Source: Motacilla alba alba
Taxonomy: Eukaryota; Chordata; Aves; Passeriformes; Motacillidae
NCBI RefSeq assembly: GCF_015832195.1
Contig: NC_052033.1
Location: 496,001 to 560,000 of the forward strand
Direction: 5' to 3'
DNA length: 64,000 bases
Position 1 is the first letter of the stretch. Every line of letters starts with the position of its first letter. Shown piece by piece: positions 47,118 through 59,600 of the stretch. The position numbers were made by a program, and so were the translations under genes. Under the pieces are notes generated by a model. That model ran no database searches. It was given only the letters and a program-made list of their open reading frames with translations, and had not been told where the DNA came from.

Positions 47118-50100
47118 ATTATTTTTAGACAGAAATCCACGTCCCCGGGCGCGGGAGAAGCTCCTAGCGATGTCCACCCTCCCCACCACGCAGTTCCCTC
47201 TCTGCTACCAAAAGCCACGCTCGCAATTTGGATTTTTTATTTTTTTTAATTTTTGTTTTGCTAGGATCTAAATTTGGAGCGGGTTCTTCCCCTGCTCTGA
47301 ACAGCTCCCGGAGCCTGGCTGGGGCGAGAGAGGGAGGCATCAGATGACATGACAAAATAAGTCATGTCTCTCGATCATTTCAATGCCACCCCCTCTCTCT
47401 TGGCCTCTGCCTTCCATTTTAATCACTGACAGCCCTTCAAGTATTATGGATGTATATAATCTTTTTAATATCACTGACATTTTTCACGATGGAAAACATC
47501 TCAAGGGTGTTGAGACATTCTGGGGTGGGAGGGGGGTCGTGCCTTCCTGCTGCCGCTTCCACCAGCCACACAAAGTGCTGAGCTGAGATCCATCTTGCCC
47601 CAGGGTTCTGCCTTAGGTCTTGGGGGAGGCCATGTGCCTCTGGGGGCTTTGCAGATCCCAGCAGCCTGACATTCCCAACAGGCTCTGGCCATGCAGGCTG
47701 AATAAGCATCTAGTCCCACTCCCAGCTGCATTGTGGGAAAAGAGCATATCCAGCATCTAAACCCTCTGCAGGTCAGCCCAGAGAACATCCCAGCTCGCGA
47801 AGTGGCAGGCATTCTTCATGGCAGCCCAAGCTCCAAGCTTTCCTCTTCCTCTATTTCCAATGCTTCTGCTTCACTGTGTCAGATAGTGAGGTAGACAGCT
47901 TGCCTTTCTTCAGGCAGTGATTTTTTTATTAAAAAAAAAATGTTAACCTCTACATGGGGAGAACATCCCAGGAGGCGTTTTTGGAGCTGTATAAATGTGG
48001 GGTTTCTTTGCTGGGAGGCCCAAAACCCCACTGTGGGTATAGGACCCAGCAAAGCACTGCTTGCCCTCAGCAGAGCCTGGCTGCTCACCCAGAGCCCATC
48101 TGCCACTGGAAATGTACTGTCATCTTCTGCTGGCTGCATTTTCCTGCAATTCTCCCTCTTTCCCTCCTCACTGGTGATGATGGTGTCTTCAGGCAAAACT
48201 CACGTGATGGGTTTGGAATGCAACTCCCAAGGCCAGGAAGGTTGCTCACCTTGTTTATTTAGCAAACACAACACAAATTATTAACACTAATACAAATAAT
48301 GCCCACACTTGGGAGAGGAGAAGGAATCATTTCCTTGCCTGGCTGCAAGGACTCAGCCTTACAGTATCTTGCAGAGTGCAGGGCTGACAGCCCTGAGGGT
48401 CTTGCTGCTAAGGACAGAGCCCACATCTCACACTAGGCCTGTAAATAAGAGGTATATGTTTCTAAAGCTACTCTGTGGAAGTAGCTACACCTCCATTCCA
48501 CTGCAGTTCCTGTTCTTTTACTTCCACAAATCAATAAAAAAGAAAAAAAAAAAGGGAAAAAAAAAAAAGCAGCTAGCTGGCTCACAAAAAGCAAAAAGCT
48601 GCAACAGACAGACAGTGGAGTACCACAGTTGTTGGCCCAGTACCACAGTTGTTGGCCCAGCACATCCCTTCCTGCACACTCCTTGTACCTTATTCCCTGA
48701 GGACACTCTTGTCCAAGGCTGGAAGTGGCACTGGCAATATTTATGACAAAAAAATTATGACAAGAAATTAGACTAGTCACAGATTTTTTCTCCTTTGCAG
48801 AACTTCTATGCCGCCCACCTGCCCTCTGCTACCAGTCTCCTCCCTGGAAGATGCCAGCATAGGATATTCTTCCATTGTACGTGTCTGATATAAAACTTTC
48901 ATCTAGCCCGTGTTGTATTAACAGATTTTCCTGTATGTACATGAACACATGGAGCCTGGTTTCAATAGGCTGGACTGAAGATATGGATCCATGGAGACAT
49001 GGATAGGCTTTGCTATCCTTTAAGGTAAAACTACCAAATGAAAGGATTCCTGCCTCTCCAACAAGCACGTTGCCTCTAGAACATGCAGACTCCCTCCCTC
49101 CTAGAAACAGATGGCTTGAGCAGTTTGAGTTGGGCAAATTCACAAAGCTGATAATCATCTCCAGGGAGGCAGGAGCTATTGTCAGAGCCTGTGAGACACA
49201 CCCCAACTTCAGGCCTTTTTCCTCCTAATTTTCAAAATGTTGCTGAAATTCTCACCCCAGGAATGCTGAGCAGAGACATTCCGTTTGTGGGTCTGTGCCC
49301 ACTGAGCCAGAGGAGGCTCCTGCTGCTACAGCTACAGAAGCCAAAATGCTTCCTCTCACCCCACTATGAAAAAACATCTGAAAAGATGAGGAGCCTCACC
49401 TGGCCAGTGAAAAAAACAAGCTGTGCTTTGCCATGGTATTGCTGGGAGCAAAGGGGAGAAATAGATCTTCTCCCCAGGGACAGCACAGGAGTTAAAATGA
49501 GAAAGCAGATGACACCAATTCAGCAGAAGGAGCAGTCATTTCACACTACATGTGCAGCTGCCAGCCCAGGGACAGGGGCATGTGCCCAAGGGGCACACCT
49601 GGAGCCACTGAACTCATGGCTGAGCAATGCTGAGGATGGATAGGCATCTGCTGCTTAAGAGCTCCAGTGGGATCAGCATCCCCAATTAATGATCTACACT
49701 GATGTCACTGCTCTACAGGGCCAAAGCCTTTCTGGGGAATGCTGTCCAGCTACTTTAGCAGGAAGGTGCCACTTACTGACACCAGCCCAAGACAGACCCC
49801 ACACTGAGCTCACTCTGCCTCGAGAACCTGCTCAATGTGCCACACTCAGGCCTGGGATGCCTCCACAAAAAGCCCCATTCCAGCAATGATGCACACAGAT
49901 GGAAAATGGTGATGAGCCCAGGCACACAGGCACATGGACAGACAGGAGGGGTGGCTCTAACATAAGGACTTAGCATGGCTCACAACTTTTATAGCACAAA
50001 TTTCACTCATTTAAGAGTGATTTGTCTTGGAAGGAACCATGTGAAACCTGGCTCAGAATGGGGTGTGTGTACCTGGAGCTCAATGGAAAGAGATGGCAAG

Positions 50101-50603
50101 ATGAGCACAAGAAAGAAATCAGTGTGCAAAAACCAGGCAGGGTGGCACACCCCTTTGGACAGTGTTTTTACTGGGAATCCAGAATGCCTCAGAGAGGCCT
50201 CCTGTCAGCAAGTCCCAAGGGGAGACTGGACAAGACGCCAAAAATATAAAACCCAGGATGGATTGCTCTATTCTCCTGGTACCAGTATTCAAGAGTACAA
50301 GGACATCCTGTTCACTCACCTGCTAGCAAAGCGCAATCAAGACACAAAGAATATACCTCATGTTAACTGGCACTTTTAAATTCTCCTTTAGCAGAAATAC
50401 CAGTATTTTCCAGTCTTAATGTCTTCTGAGGTGATGATACTTCTTGCCTTGTCTCTTCTTGGCAAACATCATCTCTAGCAGTAACAGATGATCCAGCAAT
50501 AGTCTCACATCACAGTGTGTCAGAAAAGAGGCAGCCCAGTATTTGTAACCACTGAATCACTTCAGAAAGAAGAATCATCACTCCATCTGTGTAAATATGG
50601 TTA
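47118..50603. other. Intergenic between MYCBPAP and EPN3
   Basis: No supported exon on either strand. It contains A-rich sequence near 48535-48570 and a perfect 20-bp tandem duplication at 48619-48658. The rest is unique sequence. Confidence 0.65.
48619..48658. repeat. 20-bp perfect tandem duplication
   Basis: Two head-to-tail copies of AGTACCACAGTTGTTGGCCC (48619-48638 and 48639-48658), identical. Confidence 0.9.
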
Positions 50604-50609
50604 TTTATT
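50604..50609 (-). terminator. MYCBPAP: MYCBPAP polyadenylation signal (AATAAA)
   Basis: Canonical AATAAA on the minus strand, 59 nt past the MYCBPAP stop codon and the first one met there. It implies a short 3' UTR of roughly 80 nt. Confidence 0.75.
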
Positions 50610-50668
50610 TTTTTTAAAAGCAAGTCTATTTCTACATACAAAGGGCTTTACTCCCACTTCAGAGCATG

Positions 50669-53600
50669 TTACTGCTTCAGATCCTCAAATAAAGACACCA
50701 TTTTGCTCACCATTGAATCCAGCAGCTTGTAAATCTGCAGAAATTCAAAGACAGCTGCAGTGAGAACACATGAGGAGATCTTGAGGCTGAGATTGACATA
50801 GATGGTTTCTGAGGTACATTTTCATATGGGCACACACACAACCACATAGAAGTGGGAGCCTGCTGCTGTCAGAGCTCTAGTAATAACTTCTCTGGCTATG
50901 AAGTGTGTTTAACATTATCTGAGGTACAATTAATTCAGCTGATTCCTCCAGAGTCTGCAAGTAATGCTAAAGACATCCCAGATAGAAGTCCCGCATGTGG
51001 CTATGTGATGGCTGGATTTCTGCTAACAGATTCCAGGCTGAAACAAATTAATTTGGATTTCACACTTACCTTCCTGCAGCACAAGGGACATATGTCTGCC
51101 AGTTTTCTGAGTTTAACAAAATGCTTGCCTCTCCCCCTGAGCCTCAGTGTGCCTTACAAGAAAAGAACAAAACCCTGACAACGATACAAGCTTTGGTCAG
51201 ACTCACTTCAATGTAGAGCTTTTCCCGGTATGTTTCAAGTGAAACAGAGTCCACCTGCTCCTGAACAGATTCTGCCCCAGCTGTAGTTGCAGTTTCCTCT
51301 TTCACCTTCTCCTTCTCATATCTTCCTTTGATGGACTCTGCTCCCCCTTTCACATCCTGCACAGAAATGGAAGATACTTGCTTCTCATCTTTTGCTTTCA
51401 GCTTTCTGCTGCCTGAATGATCCTAATCAGGGACAGACCAAGGAAAAAAGAGACATAGGTCAAGACACTGCTCAGACTGCTCCAGATATATCTCCCAGCA
51501 GCAGCACCTCTTTCACTGGGTTGGAAATGAGTTTTTAAAACTCAGGATACACAACCTCAGGATGATCACACTGTCCCCAGCACTCAGGGTTCACCAGGCA
51601 TCCCAACACCTACCACTTTCTCCTTTCCTGATGTCCCTCTACTTTTTTTGCCTTCTTTATCCTTTTTCTCTTCTTTCTTAGTAGGTATTTTGTCTTCCTT
51701 TCCTCCCTTTTTTGCTCCTCCTTGCTTTACTTCCTCTACAAAAGAACGGATTTCAATTAACCAAAAGCATCCACACATTCAGAAAGTCCATCCCACTGCA
51801 CTAGCACAGTGGGAATGTGTTACTTTTGCAGTATATTGTCATCTTTTTATTAATCTGAGATGTACTGCACTGAAAAACAATACCTTGAAGACTTCTTTGT
51901 TTAAAAAAGCAATGAAGAGGTCTCATTGAGACAGTATTTGCTGGGTCAGTCTGTGTGAAAACCATGGCTAGACCTAGATGAATTAAAAGGCTTTTTTTGT
52001 GGGGATGTTTTTTAACTGATGCCAAACCACAGATCCCAGTTAGTATTGTTACTGTCACACAACCTGCCAGTTTTTTTCCTGATGCTTCTTCCTCAGAGAG
52101 ACATGTTGAAATTGACATTTCAGTTCAAATTCATCATGCTTTTTGTATTTCCAACAGCCTGCAGAACGTAGTTGCTGTGCTAAAACTACCATTTACCTGT
52201 TTCCTCTGGTGTCCATATATAGGTGTCCTTCTTAATCAAACCAAGCATGGATCTCAGCCTCAGAGAGTGACTCACCAAGTCATCAATTGCTCCACGCCAC
52301 AGCTGGAGGCTGAGAAAATGGTCAAGATCAGAAGGGAGACAGCGCAGCAACTGCCACCTTGTTTGACCCTGTGCTCAGAAGTGAAGGCACCTTATAGCTG
52401 ACAGCTGCCCTGTGCAACTAAACCAACAAAACAGCTCCCATTGTCTAAATATCTGTGCAAGGGGATGCTAAATTGCTTTCCTCATGTTAGAGGCCTCCAA
52501 GATCTCAATGGTTTGCAAATCAACAGGCTCTCAGGAACCCATAAATATTACTGTTAAACTAGGTCTGCTCTTCAACATGACACATGTTTGTAAATCTACC
52601 TGCTCTGTGTTTACCAAGAGGAACCTGCATCCTTCTAATCTAGAAGCAACTCAAAGCTGTTGATATGTTTACAGTCTGAAAGCCTGGGCAAAGAACAGAG
52701 AGACTGTATGAGGGAGGAGACACTTATCTGAGTAAAAGGGTACAGAAAATACCCAAAGGTTTCATAAATACAGACTGGAATAGTCTTGCCAGAAATAATC
52801 TTGTACACTCTCCAAAATTGCATGCATTTAATATTCTAAACTTATCTCCAGGAAAAAAAAAAAAGGCATTTGGGTCCTAGACAGCTGCTACAATTAAGCT
52901 ATAAAAAAACAGAGTGTAAAGATGACTTCTAGACCTTCTATAATTATGTGCACTCTGAATCACAACACTTGGAAGAGTGCTTGCTAAGGCTGTTGATCAC
53001 ACAATGTTTTCACAAGCTTTTCCTTGCAAAGGTAACCCACCAGAGGGGATACAGAAGGTCTAACTGGGTTGGCCTCTGTTCAACACACAGCTCCAGAGCT
53101 GCCTTATTGAGCTGGGTCAGTGCTTCTTCCCGCTGCTCCTCCCCGGAGATAGACATTGCAGCCTATGAGAGAAAATTCACAGGGGCTATGGAACAATTCT
53201 CAGTCTTTATTCCTAGTCCCTGAGCTCAGTGGAGCAGCCCACAGCTCTCTTCCTGGACACCAGTCTAAAACCAGGCTGCACTAGGCACTTATACACCCAG
53301 ATGTGGCTTCCTATACAGCTAGGATATGGCCAAGGTACCTAAAATCTGCAGAACAAACCCAGATTCCCTCATCAGACCAATATTAAGCCCCTTTGCAACT
53401 TCAGGTGTTCTGGGAAACAGGGATTTAGCTTGATGATCTATCAAGCTAAAAGGCTCCCTAGTGAAGCTTAGTTACAAAAACAACAGAGAGATTTCCAAGA
53501 GAGCACTACAGAAAAACCACTGACAGAATCCAAAGCACTCTTGCTTTAATATAAGGGGGTCTGTACTTTATCCACAGCCTGTCATGAGTGCCCCTCTAGT

Positions 53601-56600
53601 TCTCTGATGAATAGGAAGGGCTCTCCAAGGAGAAGAGCCCTTGGGGGACCCACTGGAGGATGTAAGCCTAGCCTGCCCCCACATTCAGTCCTGGGATGAC
53701 AGAAAGCTAATGGGGGAAGAGCTTAAAATATCTATTATATTGTGTGCTTCTCTTTTCTTCTTCACACAACAGCCCACAAAGTCTCTCTTGGGAATCTCTT
53801 TACAAGAGCACTGAGGGTGTGGTCAGCAGAGCCAACACACATCGTAAATCTCGCAAACTCCCAGCATATTGGCAGCAGCCCTTTAGGTAGGCTCACATTG
53901 GGGCAGGCTGGGCTGTTTGTAGGGGAATTAACACACCATCAGCTTGTGGGAACAGAGGTTCCCACCTGTTTAAAGTCCTCGAGGGAAAGGTTCCATCCTG
54001 AAGGACCTGTTTCTTCCTCCTCAGTGCTCTTTTCCCTTGGAGTGTCCTCTAATGTGTATTTCCCACATGGGAGCTCAGTGGTGCTGCTCCGGACAGAGGG
54101 AGGCTCCAAGGTGCTCTCCTGGTACTCCATGTCCTCTGCAGTGCTCCTCTGGTCCAAGGGCACTTCCTCCTCCAAGACTGAAGGCACAGTCAGGTGCTGT
54201 CTCCATAGTTTATGCAGCTGCTTTACCACTTGATGCTGATAATGCAACTGTGACAATGGGGGAAAAAGTAAACATGAGCTGCACCTTCCCTCTTCAAACC
54301 CAACTGTTAAAGCCTCCATGGCAGACTCTATTAGCTCCAGAATCCCAGGGATGCAGCAGCCCCATGGGTCTGCCCTCCCCACTTATTTCAGTTGTGCAGC
54401 CCATCCAATAGCAAACATCAAAACATCACCTGGGGATTTTTCCTGTGGAACAGCTCTTCCTCTGTGACACAGGCATCCACAGGAGATGGGGTGCGCTCGG
54501 GTGTCCGAATTTGGTCAAGAAGTTCATTCAGGCTTTCTTTCACTATAGAAGTACCTTCTCGAGCAGCCAGCTCACTCTGAGGCACCACAACAAGAACAAC
54601 CTGTGTGGGTCCCCATTCCATATGCAAACACACAAACTCAGTCCCACCTGTAACCACACTATTCATTATACAGAGTTACAAGGACACGAACAACTGCAAA
54701 CCCCGCTGAGCAGAGCAATACTTCCAACAGCTTTTCAAATAAACTCTACAAATCCTGCCCCCAAACTATACTTTTCAAAGCATAGTGTAATTTTCAATTT
54801 ATACCTTAACTGCTATCATAGTGTACAGCAGTCAATCCCCTTCCCACTAACCAAATAATGAAATTAATTACCAACAGAAATTTCATTCTTTAAAGGACCA
54901 GTGTGAACACTTTAGGAGACACAGTCATGTCTTTAGTAACAACATTACAATAGACTGCAGAGTTCCTCATGTCATTTAGCAAACTTGCTCAAGTATGTGC
55001 AGACATTCTGTAAATCTCACTCTCAGCAGTAATTGCACAACAATAAAAATACATGTTATCCACTCCCACCCTTATCCTCTATTTGCATATAAAGTTCAAA
55101 GCTCAGTTACCCAGCTACACGCTTGGTTACCTCCAATTTCTCTCTGAAGTCAGCCAATTTATCCTCATACACAGCAATTCCCCAAAGGGTCACCTGAAGC
55201 AGAGCTCCTCCTAATAACAGAGGATGTGTCCTAAATTCCCAGGGCTCACTGAAAATGCCTGCTCTCTCTGACTTGAAAATAAAAGAAAACCTCCGAGTTT
55301 CTCCAGGCAAAATTACACCTGAAATAAGAGAGAAAATGCATTGGGGTGCAAGAAGCCACCGGGTTAGCCTGACCCTTTTCCAACACCACCCCAAGTGTCC
55401 TTATCTCTCTACAAGACTCTTTCCCCATAGCTGGTTATCACACTTCATCCAGCTATCGTTCTCCTTCCAGATTTACTCACAGTCCCTATGTTCCTGAACT
55501 GGCATTATTTCCATTGCACTCTCCTTCTACAGCAAGATCAGTTTTCTCTCCAGAAGATTATGACCCGTTTGCCACCAGAAAATTATTCACTTTTCAATAT
55601 TCCACCCATTTACACACAGAGCAGAAGCAACCTCCTTTCCTTTAAAGGAGGAGATCTCTCTCCAGGAGAGAGATCTGCCTTGCACAGCTCTTTTGGGGTG
55701 AGTCAGCTCTGACACCCAGGGTGGCTTCCTCAGGAGAAATCACTCAGCAGTGCTCTGCCATTAGTCAGACTCCACATCTCAGGTAACTCCCAAATTCCAG
55801 CTCTATGCTTGAGGTACAAAGGTCTTGGAGACTGGCAGGTCTCATACCTGGTCGGGTATCAAAGTAAAAGCAGGGCACTCTTCTCCCCTTGGTTTCTCTG
55901 GAGGGGATCTGCTGGGGAAGCCTCATCCAATTGTACCAAATGGAAGCTCTGCCATCATTGGTCACTGTCAGGAAGCTTTCAGCCTTCTCACTAGCCAGAG
56001 TCTCAAAGGTGAGCCGGGCAGCAATACCAATTTCCTTCTATAAGGAAGAGGAAAAAGATAACAATTTCTACCCTATCTGCATGAAGTCATAGCTCAAATA
56101 AGGGGTTGAGCCTTAGTAGGAGAACTTGTAAGGCAAGTCCAAAGAAGTGGTCATTATACAGAGAAAGTCTGGGAATCTGAATCACATACCACAACCAGAG
56201 CCCTTCTGTTCCTAGATCTCTCTGGAGCAAACATAGGGATACTCTACTATGTTCAGAATAAGTCCCCCATTCTGTGGCCTTGGAGTGACACTTATTGTAC
56301 AAGCGTGACTTGGGAGCTCAAATAGGCTTAGCTTGACTAAACAATTAAAATCTCACAATTACCCTGCAAGCAGTGATGCCCTTGATCCAACGAGCAGGCT
56401 CGCCACAGAAAACTAAAGATGGAACCTTTTCAGCTTCTGGAACCTCAGTGAAGGAGTCACCTAAGGGGTCACTGCTAAAGAAAACAAAAGCCAGCATTTT
56501 CATTGAGTGAAATTCACTTCCAAAGAGTGGAGAAACAGGGGTGATTTACAAGATCCTGTAAGAAATAATCCCATTTATTATTTTCTCACACAGTAATCTC

Positions 56601-59600
56601 TTTAGGGACAGAGCCCTGCAGATGTGGTGAACCCATCTAGCTACGTGTCACTGGCAAGGAGGACAGGACAGCCAAAATATTAAAGAATGAGACCTGTCTA
56701 AGTACATGAGTGAAAAAGGACAAGAGGCCTGAGTCAGGCTGTGCCTGTTATAGATGGACAGGACAGGGAAAACTAGGAAAGTAATGACGGAAGGCTAGAA
56801 AAAGACAATCAAATGGAGGTAATTGAGAGTAGAATCCCACCCTGCCTGATCTAAGCTCTGAAGCCACACAGAGTGAAAACTGGAGGAAGAGCCTCACCCA
56901 AACTTTTCAATGATTCTTACTCCTTGGGACAGAAGGCCCCAAGGCACAAAGGCTCCAAGATCTGGTGATTATAATATAAGAATATGCCTTTTATTGGGTC
57001 CCAGTGGACACTTATCTCCATTCAGGATAAGAACAGCTAAGGATAACCTCACAGACTGGTGGTGCACACCCAAAATTCTTTATTTTGCCACAAAGTATGC
57101 CACGAAGTAGAACTTACAGGATCTCAATCTCTTCAGAAATGGCGGTATGTAGAAAAGCCTCAGCTGAGACAGATGTGAAAGGCTGCCCTTTCCCAATCAC
57201 CTCCAGTCCTTCCAGATCCTGGACATACACAGAAATTACCAACTCACAGTTGCTCATTTGCATAGAAAGGACATTAAAACACCAGACAAATGCACCAACT
57301 CAGCCAAGTAAAGTGAAGTTGTGATATCTTGCTCCACAATGATTTTTAGAGGCATCCGAAGAATGCTCAAGGGACACGGGAAAGAACCAATTCTGAGATT
57401 CCCAAGAATCCTAGATGACTGCATTCCCCACTAGCAATGATGCACAGAGAAAGTGTCCTTCACACGTGTCTCATCCTCAGAGATAGGTTTCAAGGACAAA
57501 AAAAAGTGAGGTTTGTTCTGTTTGTAGGAGGAGGGGCCACCTGCCTTCAGGAGATTATTTCAGAGTGTGTCTTCCACATGGGTAAAGATCTCTTCCCTCT
57601 GCCCCACAGCCCTAAATCAAAGTCCTGCACCAGTACTTGGCAGGTTTTTCTTTGCCTAAGTCTTGGAAGCTGCGTGCTGCTGGTTTGGGGTCCTATTCTG
57701 AGGCCCCTAGACCACTCCATGCAGCACTTCAGGAGGTCAGACAACTCTTTCATAGGTGTGACCTTTGGAAATGTGGGAACTTCCACAAAAAACACTGTGG
57801 GACCAAGTTTTAGTTTCCTAATGCTTTTTTCAGATCCAACTCCTGACAATTTTGTTACTCTACAGCACCTGACAAGAGACACAAAGAATGACCTTGTTCC
57901 TCTGGTCTTACCGGCTTATAAAAGCCCAGCTCCTCTAGGAGAGATTTTAGCTCCTGCTGTTGATGTTTCAGGAAAAGACTTTTATCCCAGTTTAGGTGGC
58001 AAGGAATCTTCTTCGGAGGCTTCACACCTGTGGAAATACCAATACAAGAGCTCACTCTCTACACACCCACATGTCTAATCAAATTTCATTCTCTGCCAAA
58101 CTTTGGCCTTGTAGTGTTTTAAAGAGGAGGCTCAACAGGGAAGGAGCTGCTTCTCCACACTTGTGCCCCATTTCTTTGGAATCACTTCTCTGCAGTGTTC
58201 CCTTACCTGTTTCCCTCTGGACAGTTCGGGGTTTCCCCACATGAGTGAGTGGCTCTGGGTGCCCACATTCCGTCCGGGTCAGGGTCAGAGTCAGCCCGGT
58301 GAGTTCATCCCCAATTTGCTCAGGAAGGCTCCAGAACTCACTTCCCACTCGGTATCCCTAGGGTGGGAAACAAGGCTCCCACTGATTGTTGTGGAGAGTG
58401 GTGCAGCTACCTGCTATTTTCAGAGGCACTTGAAACTAAAAAGAAGAGGTCTAACCCTGACTATATCAGCATTTTAAAAGTCTATGAATTATCCATTTCT
58501 GCAGAGGAAGCCAAAATTTCTATCAAGCTGCTGTCTAAGACAAAATAACTTTCTTCTATCTAGTGTGCATGAAGGTTGAATGATATTCAAGTAAAGCCTC
58601 ACACAAATGCAAATTCTTTGATAGTGCTATAAATGTGAAAAAAGAATTTTAACACGATACTCCCATAACCCTCCTGCCTTACCCATGCCCTTTTCTCCAT
58701 GGCAATCACTAAAATCCAAGCCTGAAGCTATCAGATCTTTCTGCCCCTGGAACAGCAATTGTGACATGTTCCCATGCCACTTCCCAGGGCGCAACAGTCT
58801 TTGGTGAAAATCAATAAGTACCACTTGCTTATCACCACTTTCCCCTGGCTGGTATGAATAGCACACTTCAGGTTTTTATTTTTCATATCCCTAAAAGCTC
58901 TGCTCAGAAACCAAGCTGAGGGATTCAGAGTGGCTTTGATAAACATCTGACAGCACTTCAGAGACTTACTTAGAGGAGTGTCTGTGCTGTGTCTCAAGAG
59001 CAGCACAATCAGAACACTCAGGAAGTGGGGCTCTCACCTTTCCAGGAAATAGGGCAGGGAGACTCCGGTCAATGAGGTCACGTTCTTCCTGGATTTGCCT
59101 GTAATTGTCTGACATGTTCATCAGCAATTCATTCTCTGGCTTGTGAAGAATTTCTAGAAATAAAAAACATCACATCATTGGTGCTGCACTTCTGGGCACA
59201 CCCTTTGCCACTGTTATTGTTCACCTGTAACCCACTTATACTGTTCCCTGCCAAATACACTGCCCTCTGCCCAACCAGAGCCACCAGCTCACCATTCCAT
59301 CACATCCAACAGCATGAGCAGTATGAGAGCTCTGAGAACATGGAATTAGACTACAATGGCAATAGGATTTACCCTGGTGGGCAATGACTGCTGTGATTTC
59401 GGGACATCAAACTTCTCCACTTGCAAACAGAATTTCACAGAATGAAACTTCTTTAGCTTTTCTCACCTCCTAGGTGTTTCTCCTGCTTTTTCCTCATTGC
59501 CATATGATGGCTCCAGTTCTGGAAAGCTTTGTGCTCTGGTAGTTGGGCCTGATGTGCCTTTTCTTTCTTCTCTCTTCCATGTTCCTCTTCTAAAGCTGCT